Source: Zerene cesonia
Lineage: Eukaryota > Arthropoda > Insecta > Lepidoptera > Pieridae
DNA length: 64,000 bases
Assembly (NCBI RefSeq): GCF_012273895.1
Contig: NC_052130.1
Location: forward strand, 1,612,001-1,676,000
Direction of reading: 5' to 3'
Shown: one piece after another, positions 32,389 to 41,642 of the stretch
How the letters are laid out: each line of letters opens with the position of its first letter
Position numbering within the stretch: the stretch's first letter is position 1
Position numbers and translations under genes: made by a program
The notes under the pieces: generated by a model
Told to the model about the DNA's origin: nothing
What the model saw: the letters and a program-made list of their open reading frames with translations, nothing else
Database searches by the model: none

Positions 32389-33778
32389 GTGAGCATGTGT
32401 GTGGCCCACATAAATACAAAATATTCAATTGGTGTGCGTGTTCTGTGTGTGTGCGTGGCTTCTTCGCGCGGAATTCCAAGTTTGAAATTGGAATGAATGA
32501 CGGCTGGGTCACTGACCTATGCCAATGCTTTTTCGAATACGCCTTTTCTTATTACATATTTATTAAGTGTTGTATGGGCTGACCTTTATATTGTATGCAT
32601 TCGCGCTGGTTATATCAGATGTTGTTTTTTTTTTGTTTAGAATAATGTTTATGTGAAGACTTTGAATATGGAATGGAATTTTAATTTGAATTTAGAACTT
32701 TTTGTTCGGTTTTTATTATGTGTTGTTCTAAATTTTGGCATTACAGCACACTGTTATCGATGACCAATTCTTTTATGCGTTGCGAATTAATTAACAAAGT
32801 TTATTTATTCAAGCCAGAAGCTTCCAACGGACACTAACGTATTTTTTTAGTATTCAATATTGTGAGTCTTTATAGTCGATATAGAGTACGTATATAAATG
32901 AACAATATAATAGATGTATAGCCTACTAATAGTAAGACTGAAAAATCTATATATCTAGGTAGAATAAGTCATACACAATCAGGAATAGAACCTGGGACTC
33001 ACACGCTGGAACAACTCAAACCTAGCTTCAGTTTGTTAAACATTTATTATTTTAAAACGGAAACGACGTGCGTTAAATAAACCTTTATAATAAATAAATT
33101 TTGCGAGCGACATCGCTGCCACGGGCCGGCCTTTTGTTGTTTGAATGGATGAGGAATAACAATTTATTTTTTGTTTATTAAAAAGGTCGGTAAAGTTTTC
33201 TTGATTCCGCCAAACCGCTGTTTAAATCGTAATCGACGGTTTAGTGATAATCGTTTCGACATTTTCTATTAAACGAAGATTGATTAAACCTTTTTTAAAG
33301 TCGGTTATAAATTAAATAGAAGCGATAAGTAATGAATGAATGTCTTTTTTGTATTTTGAAATAACAGCAGTTCCTGTGATGACTTGTATTAAAATAATTG
33401 AATAATTGCTCGAAGCTTGGGAACTAGTTTCATACTAACATACAGCTGTTTTCTAGCTTTTTGTACAAACACACACACGATTTGGATTTCCCCTATTTTT
33501 ATAATATTAATAAATTTATTTGTTTAGGTAACATAGACTCATAGACATTAGATTTACAATTGTAAATTGAATTATATGAATGAAGTTGAAAATTAATTTC
33601 CCAAATTTATGAATAATACTTAATTATTATAATATTGGGCTACCGTCAAAAATAAATATAAAAATTAAATATAATCAATATGAAAAGAATGTCATAATTT
33701 CTTTTAAAGTCTTATTCGGTGTATATTGTGATACCAGATTAACCTTATCTCAAAAATAATCAATTCTTTTATAATATA
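32389..33778. other. Gene-free block with motif cluster and TG/CG tract
   Basis: A TG/CG-rich stretch (32430-32470) precedes motif copies at 32481, 32661 and 32685. 32980-32991 contains a B-box-like reverse string (GGAATAGAACCT) that may mark an old tRNA-derived fragment. The rest is A+T-rich. The 61-codon ORF (32397-32582) is unsupported. Confidence 0.4.
32473..32698 (+). promoter_or_regulatory. Cluster of three 14-bp motif copies
   Basis: TTTGAAATTGGAAT (32481-32494, exact, preceded by the inverted partial ATTCCAAG), TTTGAATATGGAAT (32661-32674, exact) and TTTGAATTTAGAAC (32685-32698, one mismatch). All read on the plus strand in non-repeat DNA. Confidence 0.42.
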
Positions 33779-33957
33779 CTAGCTGCGCCCCGCGGTTTCA
33801 CCCGCGTAAGTCCGTATCCCGTAGGAATATCGGGATAAAAAGTTGCCTATATGTTATTCCAGTTGTCCAGCTGTCTACGTACCAAATTTCTTTGCAATCG
33901 GTTCAGTAGTTTTTGCGTGAAAGAGCAACAACTTTCGTATTTATAATATTAGTAGGA
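33779..33957 (-). mobile_element. Non-autonomous Helitron, family A
   Basis: 3' CTAGCTGCGCCCCGCGGTTT, 5' TATAATATTAGTAGGA. The CACACACACATCCTTACAA segment near the 5' end is deleted. Confidence 0.91.
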
Positions 33958-33989
33958 TAAGATATCTACTTTTAAATTATACTGTTCTT

Positions 33990-34205
33990 ATCATGGAATC
34001 AACTAAATTCCTCTGATATAGATTTTGCTTAAGAAAATCATTGAATCCCGCCGATCCTAATCAGGATAAGATAAACTCATAAAATTATTCTATTCACAGA
34101 CAATAAGTGTGCCAAGTTTGAATTAAATCCCCCCGTTTGCAGTCGGTCAAAATGCAGTCTTTAGAATCAACATACAAACATACAGGTGAAGCTAATAAAA
34201 GCTTG
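33990..34205. repeat. Dispersed repeat fragment (Q)
   Basis: The end GTCAAAATGCAGTCTTTAG, ACATACAGGTGAAGCTAATA and AAAGC matches 56040-56130 (AGACATACAGCGGTAGTTAA, TAAAAGCG). This is a shared dispersed repeat of unknown class. Confidence 0.45.
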
Positions 34206-34515
34206 ATAAGAGCCATGAATGACCCTTCCCAACAACACCTTTTTCCACTATATTATATGCACCTTACCCCAAAGATATGAAAACTTCCATATGATTTTTC
34301 TTAAAAACATATTTCATATCTCAATATCAAGTGTTAATCAAAATAGCTTTATCAACTGTCGCGTGCCCTCAAACATTTGTAGGGGATGTACCCTAATAAG
34401 GTACCCCATATAGGTCTTGTTTAAGTGCCGGATCTAGATATGAGTAGTCTTTATTCTACACTTGAGTACAATGCGACTTTTACTTACAATGCAATTTACA
34501 CAAGTTACAAGTTGC
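34206..34515. other. Gene-free spacer
   Basis: A+T-rich. The 64-codon ORF (34219-34413) has no domain. Confidence 0.4.
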
Positions 34516-34665
34516 TAAATAAATGAAAAAGTTATAGCAATTGCTGCGGTTAGACAAGATACGCAGGTTCGAATCCTGCCTCGTGATCAAATCTTTTCTA
34601 TTCTTTCAAAATTTCTCATTTATAAAGCATTTCAATGCTATAAAACTAAAAATTAAAGTTATAAG
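34516..34665 (+). mobile_element. tRNA-like SINE fragment (R)
   Basis: The B box GGTTCGAATCC (34566-34576) sits in a T-arm-like GCAGGTTCGAATCCTGC, followed by TCGTGATCAAA, ATTCTTTCAAAATTTC and AAGCATTTCAATGCTATAAA. The same order occurs at 57609-57710. No A box or 5' tRNA half is clear, so this is not a tRNA gene. Confidence 0.6.
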
Positions 34666-34837
34666 TTACCTGTACGCTGCAATTGTTTCTTTAAGAGAAA
34701 CTACCTTGCCTTTTTTTGATATATCGGTTAAAGAAGCTTCTGGAAACCCAAAAATATTTATTTCCGTACACGTGTTTCACATGTTCATAATCATAAATGA
34801 TTTAGATTTTTATACTTTTGAATAAATATATTGAATA

Positions 34838-34955
34838 CTAGACGCTCGTCCTGGCTTCACCCGGATCTCAAGATTCCCGTTTGATCCCAAGGGAACTGGG
34901 ATAAAGTATCCTATCACCCAAGTCAGCTTGTACCCTGTCCGTATACAAAATTTCA
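34838..34955 (-). mobile_element. Helitron B, 5'-truncated
   Basis: CTAGACGCTCGTCCTGGCTT followed by ATCTCAAGATTCCCG matches family B. It is lost after TACCCTGTCCGTATACAAAA. The 80-codon ORF across it is not a gene. Confidence 0.8.
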
Positions 34956-35473
34956 GCGAGTGGATAGCCTAGAGACATAATATAAATGATAACAATGATT
35001 AATTTTTCACAGATAATTAAATCACCTTTAATTGATAGAACTGTACGAAGACCACATGGCATGTAGCAGCATTCAAATAAAAAAAGAATCATTAAAATCG
35101 CTTCACCCAATAAAAGTTATGATTATACTATATAATATATAATATAATACTATAGTTATCAATAAAAAACACAAAAATATATTAAAATTCATTTATCTCC
35201 TTTTTTGAAGTCGTTTAAAAATTGACTAGATACACATAAAAAATATATAAATATGGCAAATCTATATACTTCAAATTTATTTCTAATGGCAGACACCCCA
35301 ATTTCTAATTTACATTATTGGCCCCTTACCAAACCAAACACCTAGTTGTTTGGTTTCGTCCCCCTGGTTAGCCCCGTCCCATGGGCCAGGAAGGTGTTAG
35401 AAAAATTGGGTATATAATTTAAAATGGGGTTGTGTAGATAGATGAGAGATATTTGTATGATTATTTTGTGTTA
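34956..35473. other. Gene-free sequence with a small perfect hairpin
   Basis: 35331-35356 is a perfect 10-bp stem (AAACCAAACA / TGTTTGGTTT) with a 6-base loop, followed by the G+C-rich CCCTGGTTAGCCCCGTCCC. No gene. Confidence 0.45.
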
Positions 35474-35564
35474 TCCCTACTAATATTATAAATGCGAAAG
35501 TAACTCTGTCTGTATGTCTGTCTGTCTGTTATGCTTTCACGCCTAAACCACTCAACCGAGCTAA
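35474..35564 (+). mobile_element. Helitron 5' fragment
   Basis: TCCCTACTAATATTATAAAT then GCGAAAGTAACTCTGTCTG and CGCCTAAACCACTCAACCG. This 5' end differs internally from family A. The 3' part is replaced at 35565 by the 44-bp repeat. Confidence 0.75.
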
Positions 35565-35608
35565 TTTTTATATATATTCATTACACATGTTTTGAATGAA
35601 TAAAATTA
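35565..35608. repeat. 44-bp direct repeat, left copy
   Basis: Starts TTTTTATATATATTCATTAC and ends GAATGAATAAAATTA. Identical to 35797-35840, so the pair brackets the family C Helitron. Confidence 0.92.
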
Positions 35609-35617
35609 AGCTAGTCT

Positions 35618-35796
35618 TCTAATATATAAAATTCTCGTGTCACAGTTTTCGTTGCCATACTCCTCCGAAACGGCTTGACCGATTTTGATGAAATTTTTTG
35701 TGCTTATCCGGTATCTATGAGAATCGGCCAACATCTATTTTTCATACCCCTAAATGATAAGAGTAAGGCAGAACAGCGTTTGCCGGGTGCAGCTAG
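35618..35796 (+). mobile_element. Non-autonomous Helitron, family C
   Basis: 5' TCTAATATATAAAATTCTCG; 3' GCCGGGTGCAG then CTAG. A clean full-length 179-bp copy. The nine bases before it (35609-35617) contain AGCTAGT, which looks like the last bases of another Helitron 3' end. Confidence 0.92.
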
Positions 35797-35840
35797 TTTT
35801 TATATATATTCATTACACATGTTTTGAATGAATAAAATTA
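35797..35840. repeat. 44-bp direct repeat, right copy
   Basis: Begins directly after the Helitron CTAG and is identical to 35565-35608. Confidence 0.92.
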
Positions 35841-36005
35841 TGTTTTAATCGACTTCAAATACTCAAATCGACTGTATTTTTGTAACTGTTTTCGGGCTGT
35901 ACCGATTGTGATGATTATTTTATTATTTGAAAGCTAGTGCCTCCCGTGTGGTCCTTTAAATTTGGTTAGATCATTTTGAATTGAATTTTGTTTTTGGTAA
36001 AATAA
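35841..36005 (+). repeat. Dispersed repeat (S)
   Basis: TTTTAATCGACTTCAAATAC, GGGCTGTACCGATTGTGATG, ATTTGAAAGCTAGTGCCTCC and CGTGTGGTC run in the same order as a second copy at 45395-45590. It is probably a fragment of a widespread lepidopteran repeat starting AACCGACTTC. Confidence 0.6.
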
Positions 36006-36039
36006 TTATTTAAAATAGTAACTTCATACATTTTCTTTC

Positions 36040-36115
36040 TTATCAGATTGTCTGGTAGAGATTGCTGTTCAGCAATAAGACCACCTTTGTACAAATAAAT
36101 GCATTTTATGTTATA
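36040..36115 (-). repeat. LINE 3'-end fragment (N)
   Basis: TTGTCTGGTAGAGATTGCTG followed by CAATAAGACCACCTTTG is the reverse complement of the N fragments at 7670 and 24885. Confidence 0.55.
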
Positions 36116-38381
36116 TTGTTCCATTTAAAAATAATAAATATGAAATATGAATAGATGTGATTTGTAGTTTTAACATGAAATAATAATTTTATTAAACTTA
36201 AATATTATGATATGCTTAAGATAATTTTTCTGTAATATACTTAGTTAGTTATTAATTATTATCAATATAATTGCTAAAATAAACTAATTTGCATTAAATC
36301 CTATTTCCCAAGTGAACCCTAAAACTAATCACCATTTGGGCGCCAACCCCTCGTTTTGTTAATTAAAAAAAAATCTCAGAAAATACATTGTTTCCAAAAA
36401 ATACAACTTCCGGTAATTAAAAGAAAAAAATCTGATGGCTCCTATACCTTCCGTAGGCGGTTCCCCATCCGCGTGCGAGCGGGACGCACGATGCGTGTGC
36501 ATAATGAGCGATAAAGACGGATAGAGGGCGATGACCTCTAAAACAAATCGTTGGTAGAGAGGGTTCGGTTTTGGTAGCGATAGCAGAGAAATGTGTTTTA
36601 ATTTTATATAATTGTTAATTTACGATTTTTTGCTGATTTATGATTTATTACCGATATTGTACTTTGATCTATAAATGAGATCTATAAAGACTGTTGTTGA
36701 TTATTTCATACAAATCTGTTTATAATTCGCTTATTTATGTATTAGGAAATAAACTTATTTACCCTATTACAAGCTATAAAGTGTCATTAATGTACATACA
36801 ATATCTAATACTTAGACGAATCTTCAGTCATATGTTTACTAACATCGAAATTAATGGTTGGGAGATGGAAACTCACAAACATACGAACACCTACAGGACC
36901 AGACCTGTACTACGCGTTTGAATTTAATAAAAGAACTGTTGTAGTGGGTACTATAAAAATCGTTATAAGTTTCAAAGGTTTTTTAAGTAACCGAATTATT
37001 TAAATTTCTTATACATATCTCTATATGAATGAGAAGAACACATGTATTAATGTCAATGGCGTAATAATAAAGCTCTTTTAAATATATCACTCATTCATTA
37101 CTTTTCAATCCATATTATTCAATACTCAATACGCAAAGCCAAGTAGGATTTTAAGCAATTGCTTATAATGTTGAATAAAAAAATATTTTTCTTGCCAAGA
37201 AATCATTATTTCGTTGCTATCGCTACATGATCTAGGCGCACCCTAGGTTCGTTACAAACCTAGACAGGGACCTAGGCGAAAAATCGCAAGGGTCTCCTAT
37301 CGCATAGATAAAGAATTTACATATGTGCGTGTGTGTGCATGTGTGGGTGTGGGCGATGTGTGCGTAAGTGTCAGTGTGTGCCGAAAAGTCGATTTGAAAT
37401 TCGAATGTGCGTATTCTAGAACGGTGTATGCGTTTTTTAATCGATACGCGTGACAGGATTTAAAATTCGAACAATGTCTGGGTACATTTTAAAATTTTGT
37501 TGATTTTTAGTTTTGGAACTTTATCGCACGTTGCATAATCTGTATGGTATAACGTTTTTATATAAGTACAATAATGAGTGTCCTGATCATGATGATGCTA
37601 TTTTTAGTTGGCTGTATTTTTCATTACCCGTTGTATGCTTGTATGTATGTATGATTCCAACGCTTTTCGACTCGTTTTTGACCCACTTTGAAGGGACAGA
37701 TATCATTCAAACTTTGTGCACTTGATGAAGGGTCAGTAAAAATACAATAATTACATGATTTTATCTCAAATTAGCAATGAATTTTACTAAAAAAATTTAA
37801 AAAAAATGTGAAAATTAACAGTAAACAAGTATTATAACGATAGAAACAACTAAAAGCTTTAAAATAATGGTCAGTCTGGTGCTCAAATAATAAATTGTAT
37901 AAATATTAATAAGAGTGATAAAATAAAATTGTATAAAACCGCGGGCTGCTTCTTATGCCAGTTCATTTGGTGCGTCCCACACTTTTCACAATCATACTCA
38001 TTCAAAATTATTTCCCACGTTTTATTCGATTATATTAACTAAAGCGTGTTTTTTTTTTTAGTTTTTCTAATTTTTTTTCTAGATTTTAAGCGTGTGTTCT
38101 TTAAATGACATAATCATCTGACATTTAACAGCTAGTTGGAAATATATGTTTTTTTTTTAATTTGTAAAAAGCTGTTATAAGAAACTCATAAAACGATTGT
38201 TTTAACTGTTTCGATTAATATATTCAGAAAAAAATAGTACATTGATAAATAAATAAATTCAAGTAAAGTCAAAAGAAATAACAAATATCGTAAAAAGATA
38301 ATGGTTTTTTTACTGTTCTCTAATAAGAAGAATAACAATAGATTTGGTAAATGTTATTGACAATGTAGCTAGACATACTAT
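36116..38381. other. Gene-free block with two G+C-richer islands
   Basis: 36450-36560 contains CGCGTGCGAGCGGGACGC, ATGCGTGTGCATAATGAGCG and GATAGAGGGCGATGACC. 37210-37410 contains repeated CCTAGG-type strings, a TG-rich run (37319-37382) and a one-mismatch motif TTTGAAATTCGAAT (37393-37406). ORFs at 36694-36921 and 37513-37725 lack domains. Confidence 0.42.
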
Positions 38382-38410
38382 AAAATCCGTTAAAAAGTCT
38401 TTCATTTCTA
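38382..38410. repeat. MITE terminal fragment
   Basis: AAATCCGTTAAAAAGTCTTT followed by CATTTCTAAA matches the right end of the MITE near 243-271. Confidence 0.45.
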
Positions 38411-38614
38411 AATACTATTATTAAATTAATACTCGAATAGTACTTTTGCATAATAAACTTGCGTACTCATAACGTATTTAAAAAAAATAGTAGAAAATAG
38501 TATTTTAATATAGAACGTTTCTAATTACTTCGCGTCCGACACCGAATAAAAAAAACCATATATAATTAATATAATATTATATTTAATCTCTTTTAACCGA
38601 ATATTATGTCCTAA

Positions 38615-38623
38615 CACTTATTT
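38615..38623. repeat. SINE target-site duplication, left
   Basis: CACTTATTT, repeated exactly at 38839-38847. Confidence 0.85.
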
Positions 38624-38838
38624 AGCCTTAGCCGCCTCCTTGGTACAGTGGTTAACGCGGGAGCGTAGAACCGAGGGGTCCTGGGTTCAATTCCCGGTGG
38701 GGACGCACAAAAAAAATGTCTCGGTCTGGTAGGACACAGAAGGCTGATCACCTAGTCCGTAAAGAAAATCGATCAGAGAAACAGATATACATCATCTGCC
38801 CCATACCCCACTAGGGAGCACGGGACTTCACTTTTTAG
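38624..38838 (+). mobile_element. tRNA-derived SINE (Metulj-like) with intact TSD
   Basis: A box TGGTACAGTGG (38641-38651) and B box GGTTCAATTCC (38684-38694) form an RNA polymerase III promoter in a tRNA-like head starting GCCGCCTCC. The tail runs GTCTCGGTCTGGTAGGACAC, AGAAGGCTGATCACC, TGCCCCATACCCCACTAGGG, GAGCACGGGACTTCAC. CACTTATTT flanks it on both sides (38615-38623 and 38839-38847), a 9-bp target-site duplication. The head and tail resemble the Metulj SINEs of butterflies; that name is from memory. Confidence 0.85.
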
Positions 38839-38847
38839 CACTTATTT
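38839..38847. repeat. SINE target-site duplication, right
   Basis: CACTTATTT, identical to 38615-38623. Confidence 0.85.
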
Positions 38848-39191
38848 GGCTGTACCAACCATAATTTATTGTTTTCATGAGTAAAAAAAAAATATATTTC
38901 TTATTACTTATTTTTATATTATACACAGCTTAAATAATATTAAGTAATAAATATATTACATACATTAAGTATGTTACTTGCAAAAAACATGAAGACATAC
39001 AATGATGTGTCCATCAAATTAATTGATAAGGACCTTTGAGGAAGTTGTGATGTAAATGAATTTTCCATCAAATAGTGCAATTCCTAGAACTAGACATGTT
39101 AGATCATTCCTAGGCTGTGATTTTGTGTTGCTCATACTGGCAATGGTATTTTAATTGAACAAATTCGACGAATAAATAAATTACGTGCTTT
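38848..39191. other. Gene-free A+T-rich spacer
   Basis: Nothing recognised. Confidence 0.45.
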
Positions 39192-39384
39192 ACCAGCTTT
39201 TTCCCGCGGGTTTACACGCGTTAAATTCGTAGTTTAATAGATGTTATTATACATAAAGCTTACTTTTGAATCACTCTATATATTTAAAAAACCCCATCAA
39301 ATTCTGTTCAGAAGTTTTAAAGTTCTAAACATACATACATAGGGATAGACGCGGGAAGCGACTTTTCTTTATATATGTAGTGAT
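39192..39384 (-). mobile_element. Helitron, family F
   Basis: CCAGCTTTTTCCCGCGGGTT (3' end, CCAG for CTAG), TAGTTTAATAGATGTTATTA, then CATACATAGGGATAGACGCG and GTAGTGATTT. Confidence 0.75.
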
Positions 39385-40421
39385 TTGATAGACATTTAAT
39401 TTTTCTAGCAAAAAATAGCCTATAAGAGAATTCAAAGAGTTTCTACAAAACTGAAAAATTTTCTTGTAAATCTATGTATATGTATCTCTATACGGACCTT
39501 CTTGTCTTATCAAAAGCCTTAAAATATAGCATAATTAGTGGAGCCGTTCTCAAGCATTTAGCAACATATTTGACGATAAATTTTTATTTATATAGATTAT
39601 ATTTTTATTATAGATTTATTTATACAGATATTTCTTGGGTCTTGTGTGAATCAACCTTCAGCAAGTTATATAGAATATTGCACAAGATAATGAGATCAGT
39701 AGACACCGGATTTTATGAGGAAAAATACAACTTTTTAATTTCAAAATAAATTTAATTTGAAATGTTCAATTTAATCTAAAACATTAGTACTATAATTTAT
39801 TTAACAAGTTCTAAACTTAAAATGATCAATTAACACAAAAAAGGGAATTTCATAGACATTATTAATTTATATCGAAGATTATTTCGCAAAATAATTATTA
39901 ACATCGCTAACAAAGAATAAATAAACCAAATAATATCTATGCCCTTTCACAAAAACACGTCAAGCAAATTCCCTTTCCAGTATTAAGTTTAGTCCAGCCT
40001 AAAGACTGGGTTTGTAAGAAATCCAAGCGCACAAAAAAGCACAAAGAACCCTTTATCTTACAAAATTGAGAGAGCTCCTTTGCTACGGTTTTCGTCGCGG
40101 CACAAAAGAAAATTAAGACATTTTTACTAATTTCGCGTTTTGTGCCGCTACACAAGACTAGCCGTTTTTAATTCTTGCATTATTTCAAATTCTGCGCTTT
40201 TAATCGTCGACTTTGTCCGGTTTTTATTATATTTAAATTATTTTTTCTTGGCAGTGAATAAGTTGTTACTTAGGGTTTCTTTTAGTTTGTGTACATTGCT
40301 CGCTTGTTATTGTTGGGTATTGCCAGGTTTAAGGTATAAACGCAATGGATAAGAGTGTTTGAGATAAAACCGTTGCAGTAAAATAGTACTGTACTTTCAT
40401 CTAAGATTAACCTATAGCTAA
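39385..40421. other. Gene-free sequence with an 11-bp inverted repeat
   Basis: GCGGCACAAAA (40097-40107) and TTTTGTGCCGC (40138-40148) are perfect inverted copies 30 bp apart. ORFs at 39474-39749, 39937-40155 and 40140-40352 have no recognisable domains. TTCTTGGCAG near 40244-40253 looks like an acceptor, but no matching exon is supported. Confidence 0.4.
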
Positions 40422-40585
40422 TCCTACTTATATCATAAACACAAAAGTTTATATGGATGTATGGATGTTTGTAAGTCTTTCAAGCGAAAACAGCTTAACA
40501 TATCTGTATGAAATTTGTATATAGATCATAGTCTGGATTAGCACATAGGCTGCTGTTCCAAAAAATATAACATACAGGACAATGC
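40422..40585 (+). mobile_element. Helitron, family G, 3'-truncated
   Basis: TCCTACTTATATCATAAACA, GGATGTATGGATGTTTGTAA and GGATTAGCACATAGGCTGCT are family G sequence in plus orientation. The CTAG end is absent. Confidence 0.7.
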
Positions 40586-40713
40586 AATTGTCATTAGAGT
40601 ATTTTCGCATTATTTACTAATTTTTCATTTAATCATTACCTACATATAACTCTTAATCGAATTTAATTTCGCTTTATAACTAAGGTTTTCTTTTAGTTTG
40701 CCTTATATTATAA

Positions 40714-40887
40714 CGTAAGTCCGTATCCCGTAAGAATATCGGGTTAAAAAGTTGCCTATATGACATTCCAGTTGTCCAGCTGTCTACGTACCAAATTTTA
40801 TTGCAATTGGTTCAGCAGTTTTTGCGTGAAAGAGCAACAAACACACACACATCCTTACAAACTTTCGCATTTATAATATTAGTATGA
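40714..40887 (-). mobile_element. Helitron A lacking its 3' hairpin
   Basis: Begins at CGTAAGTCCGTATCCCGTAA, directly after where the hairpin should be, and runs to TATAATATTAGTATGA. Confidence 0.87.
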
Positions 40888-40969
40888 TAATTGGATTCGT
40901 GTAAAAATCTACCAGCATTAAGACATAAAAGGGTATAATGTAAAAGCAGACGCAGCTTGCATTTAAATA

Positions 40970-41065
40970 GTTACATTAGCTCGGAGCATATTGAATCTGC
41001 TGATTGGTTGTTATCGGTCACGTGGTTCTCCGCGGTATATAATTATGTTTTATGGTACGGAAGAC
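40970..41065 (+). promoter_or_regulatory. Promoter-like patch
   Basis: CTGATTGGTTGTTATCGGTC (CCAAT-type element on the minus strand), CACGTG (E-box) and GGTATATAATTA (TATA-like, 41034-41045) occur within 70 bp. No transcript or ORF downstream confirms it. Confidence 0.22.
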
Positions 41066-41339
41066 ATTATGATTGATGGGAAATAGTGTAGCTTTTAATG
41101 GTTTTTTTGTGAGGATTTTCAAAAAATTCTATTACTGTGGCAGGATAAAACGTCAATGGTGGTAAATGGTAAATGTGTGTTAATATGACGATTTTAAAGT
41201 GCTTCTAGAAGTCTAATAGAACAAATAAATGGTTAAGTTTCAATCTAAGAAATCATATAACCTTTTCAATATTAAGTTTAATTAGAGTCTAAGGATAAGG
41301 CGTCTTTACTTAATAGCCACTGTATTAAATAGTGTCTTA
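41066..41339. other. Gene-free spacer
   Basis: Nothing recognised. Confidence 0.4.
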
Positions 41340-41425
41340 TTGAAGCTTCTATCAACAGTATAGATGTTCTATAGGATAGGCCCTAAAAAGACCCTTGGCA
41401 AACTCCGTATGCCAATAGTCTAGTA
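41340..41425 (-). pseudogene. Non-LTR reverse transcriptase fragment
   Basis: Reverse complement of 41355-41397 encodes a damaged form of the RT motif seen in non-LTR elements (GVCQGS, then a frame change, then LGPIL and NIYTVD; family form is GVPQGS..LGP). It has a frameshift and a stop. Its close relative at 42700-42810 covers the same motif. Confidence 0.6.
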
Positions 41426-41611
41426 CATAAATATTCGTAGCTATATTTTCGAAGACAATAGCCACATTAATGAAATTAATCATACAGATCATAACTAGCA
41501 TGTTATTAAGTAACTACACGGTGGAATGAAAACTGCAGAAAAAAATATTTACATACACAAAAAGTAGGGGACATGATTTCCCTTTTGAATTCTGAAGAAC
41601 ATTGTATAGAC

Positions 41612-41642
41612 ATTTATTTATTTATTTATTTATTTATTTATT
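41612..41642. repeat. (ATTT)n tract
   Basis: About eight ATTT units. On the minus strand this is an (AAAT)n tail and could be the 3' tail of the degraded LINE that follows. Confidence 0.9.

Noticed and set aside
38641..38700. A functional tRNA gene
   Set aside because: A and B boxes are present but there is no complete cloverleaf with paired acceptor stem. The SINE tail and target-site duplication show it is a SINE.
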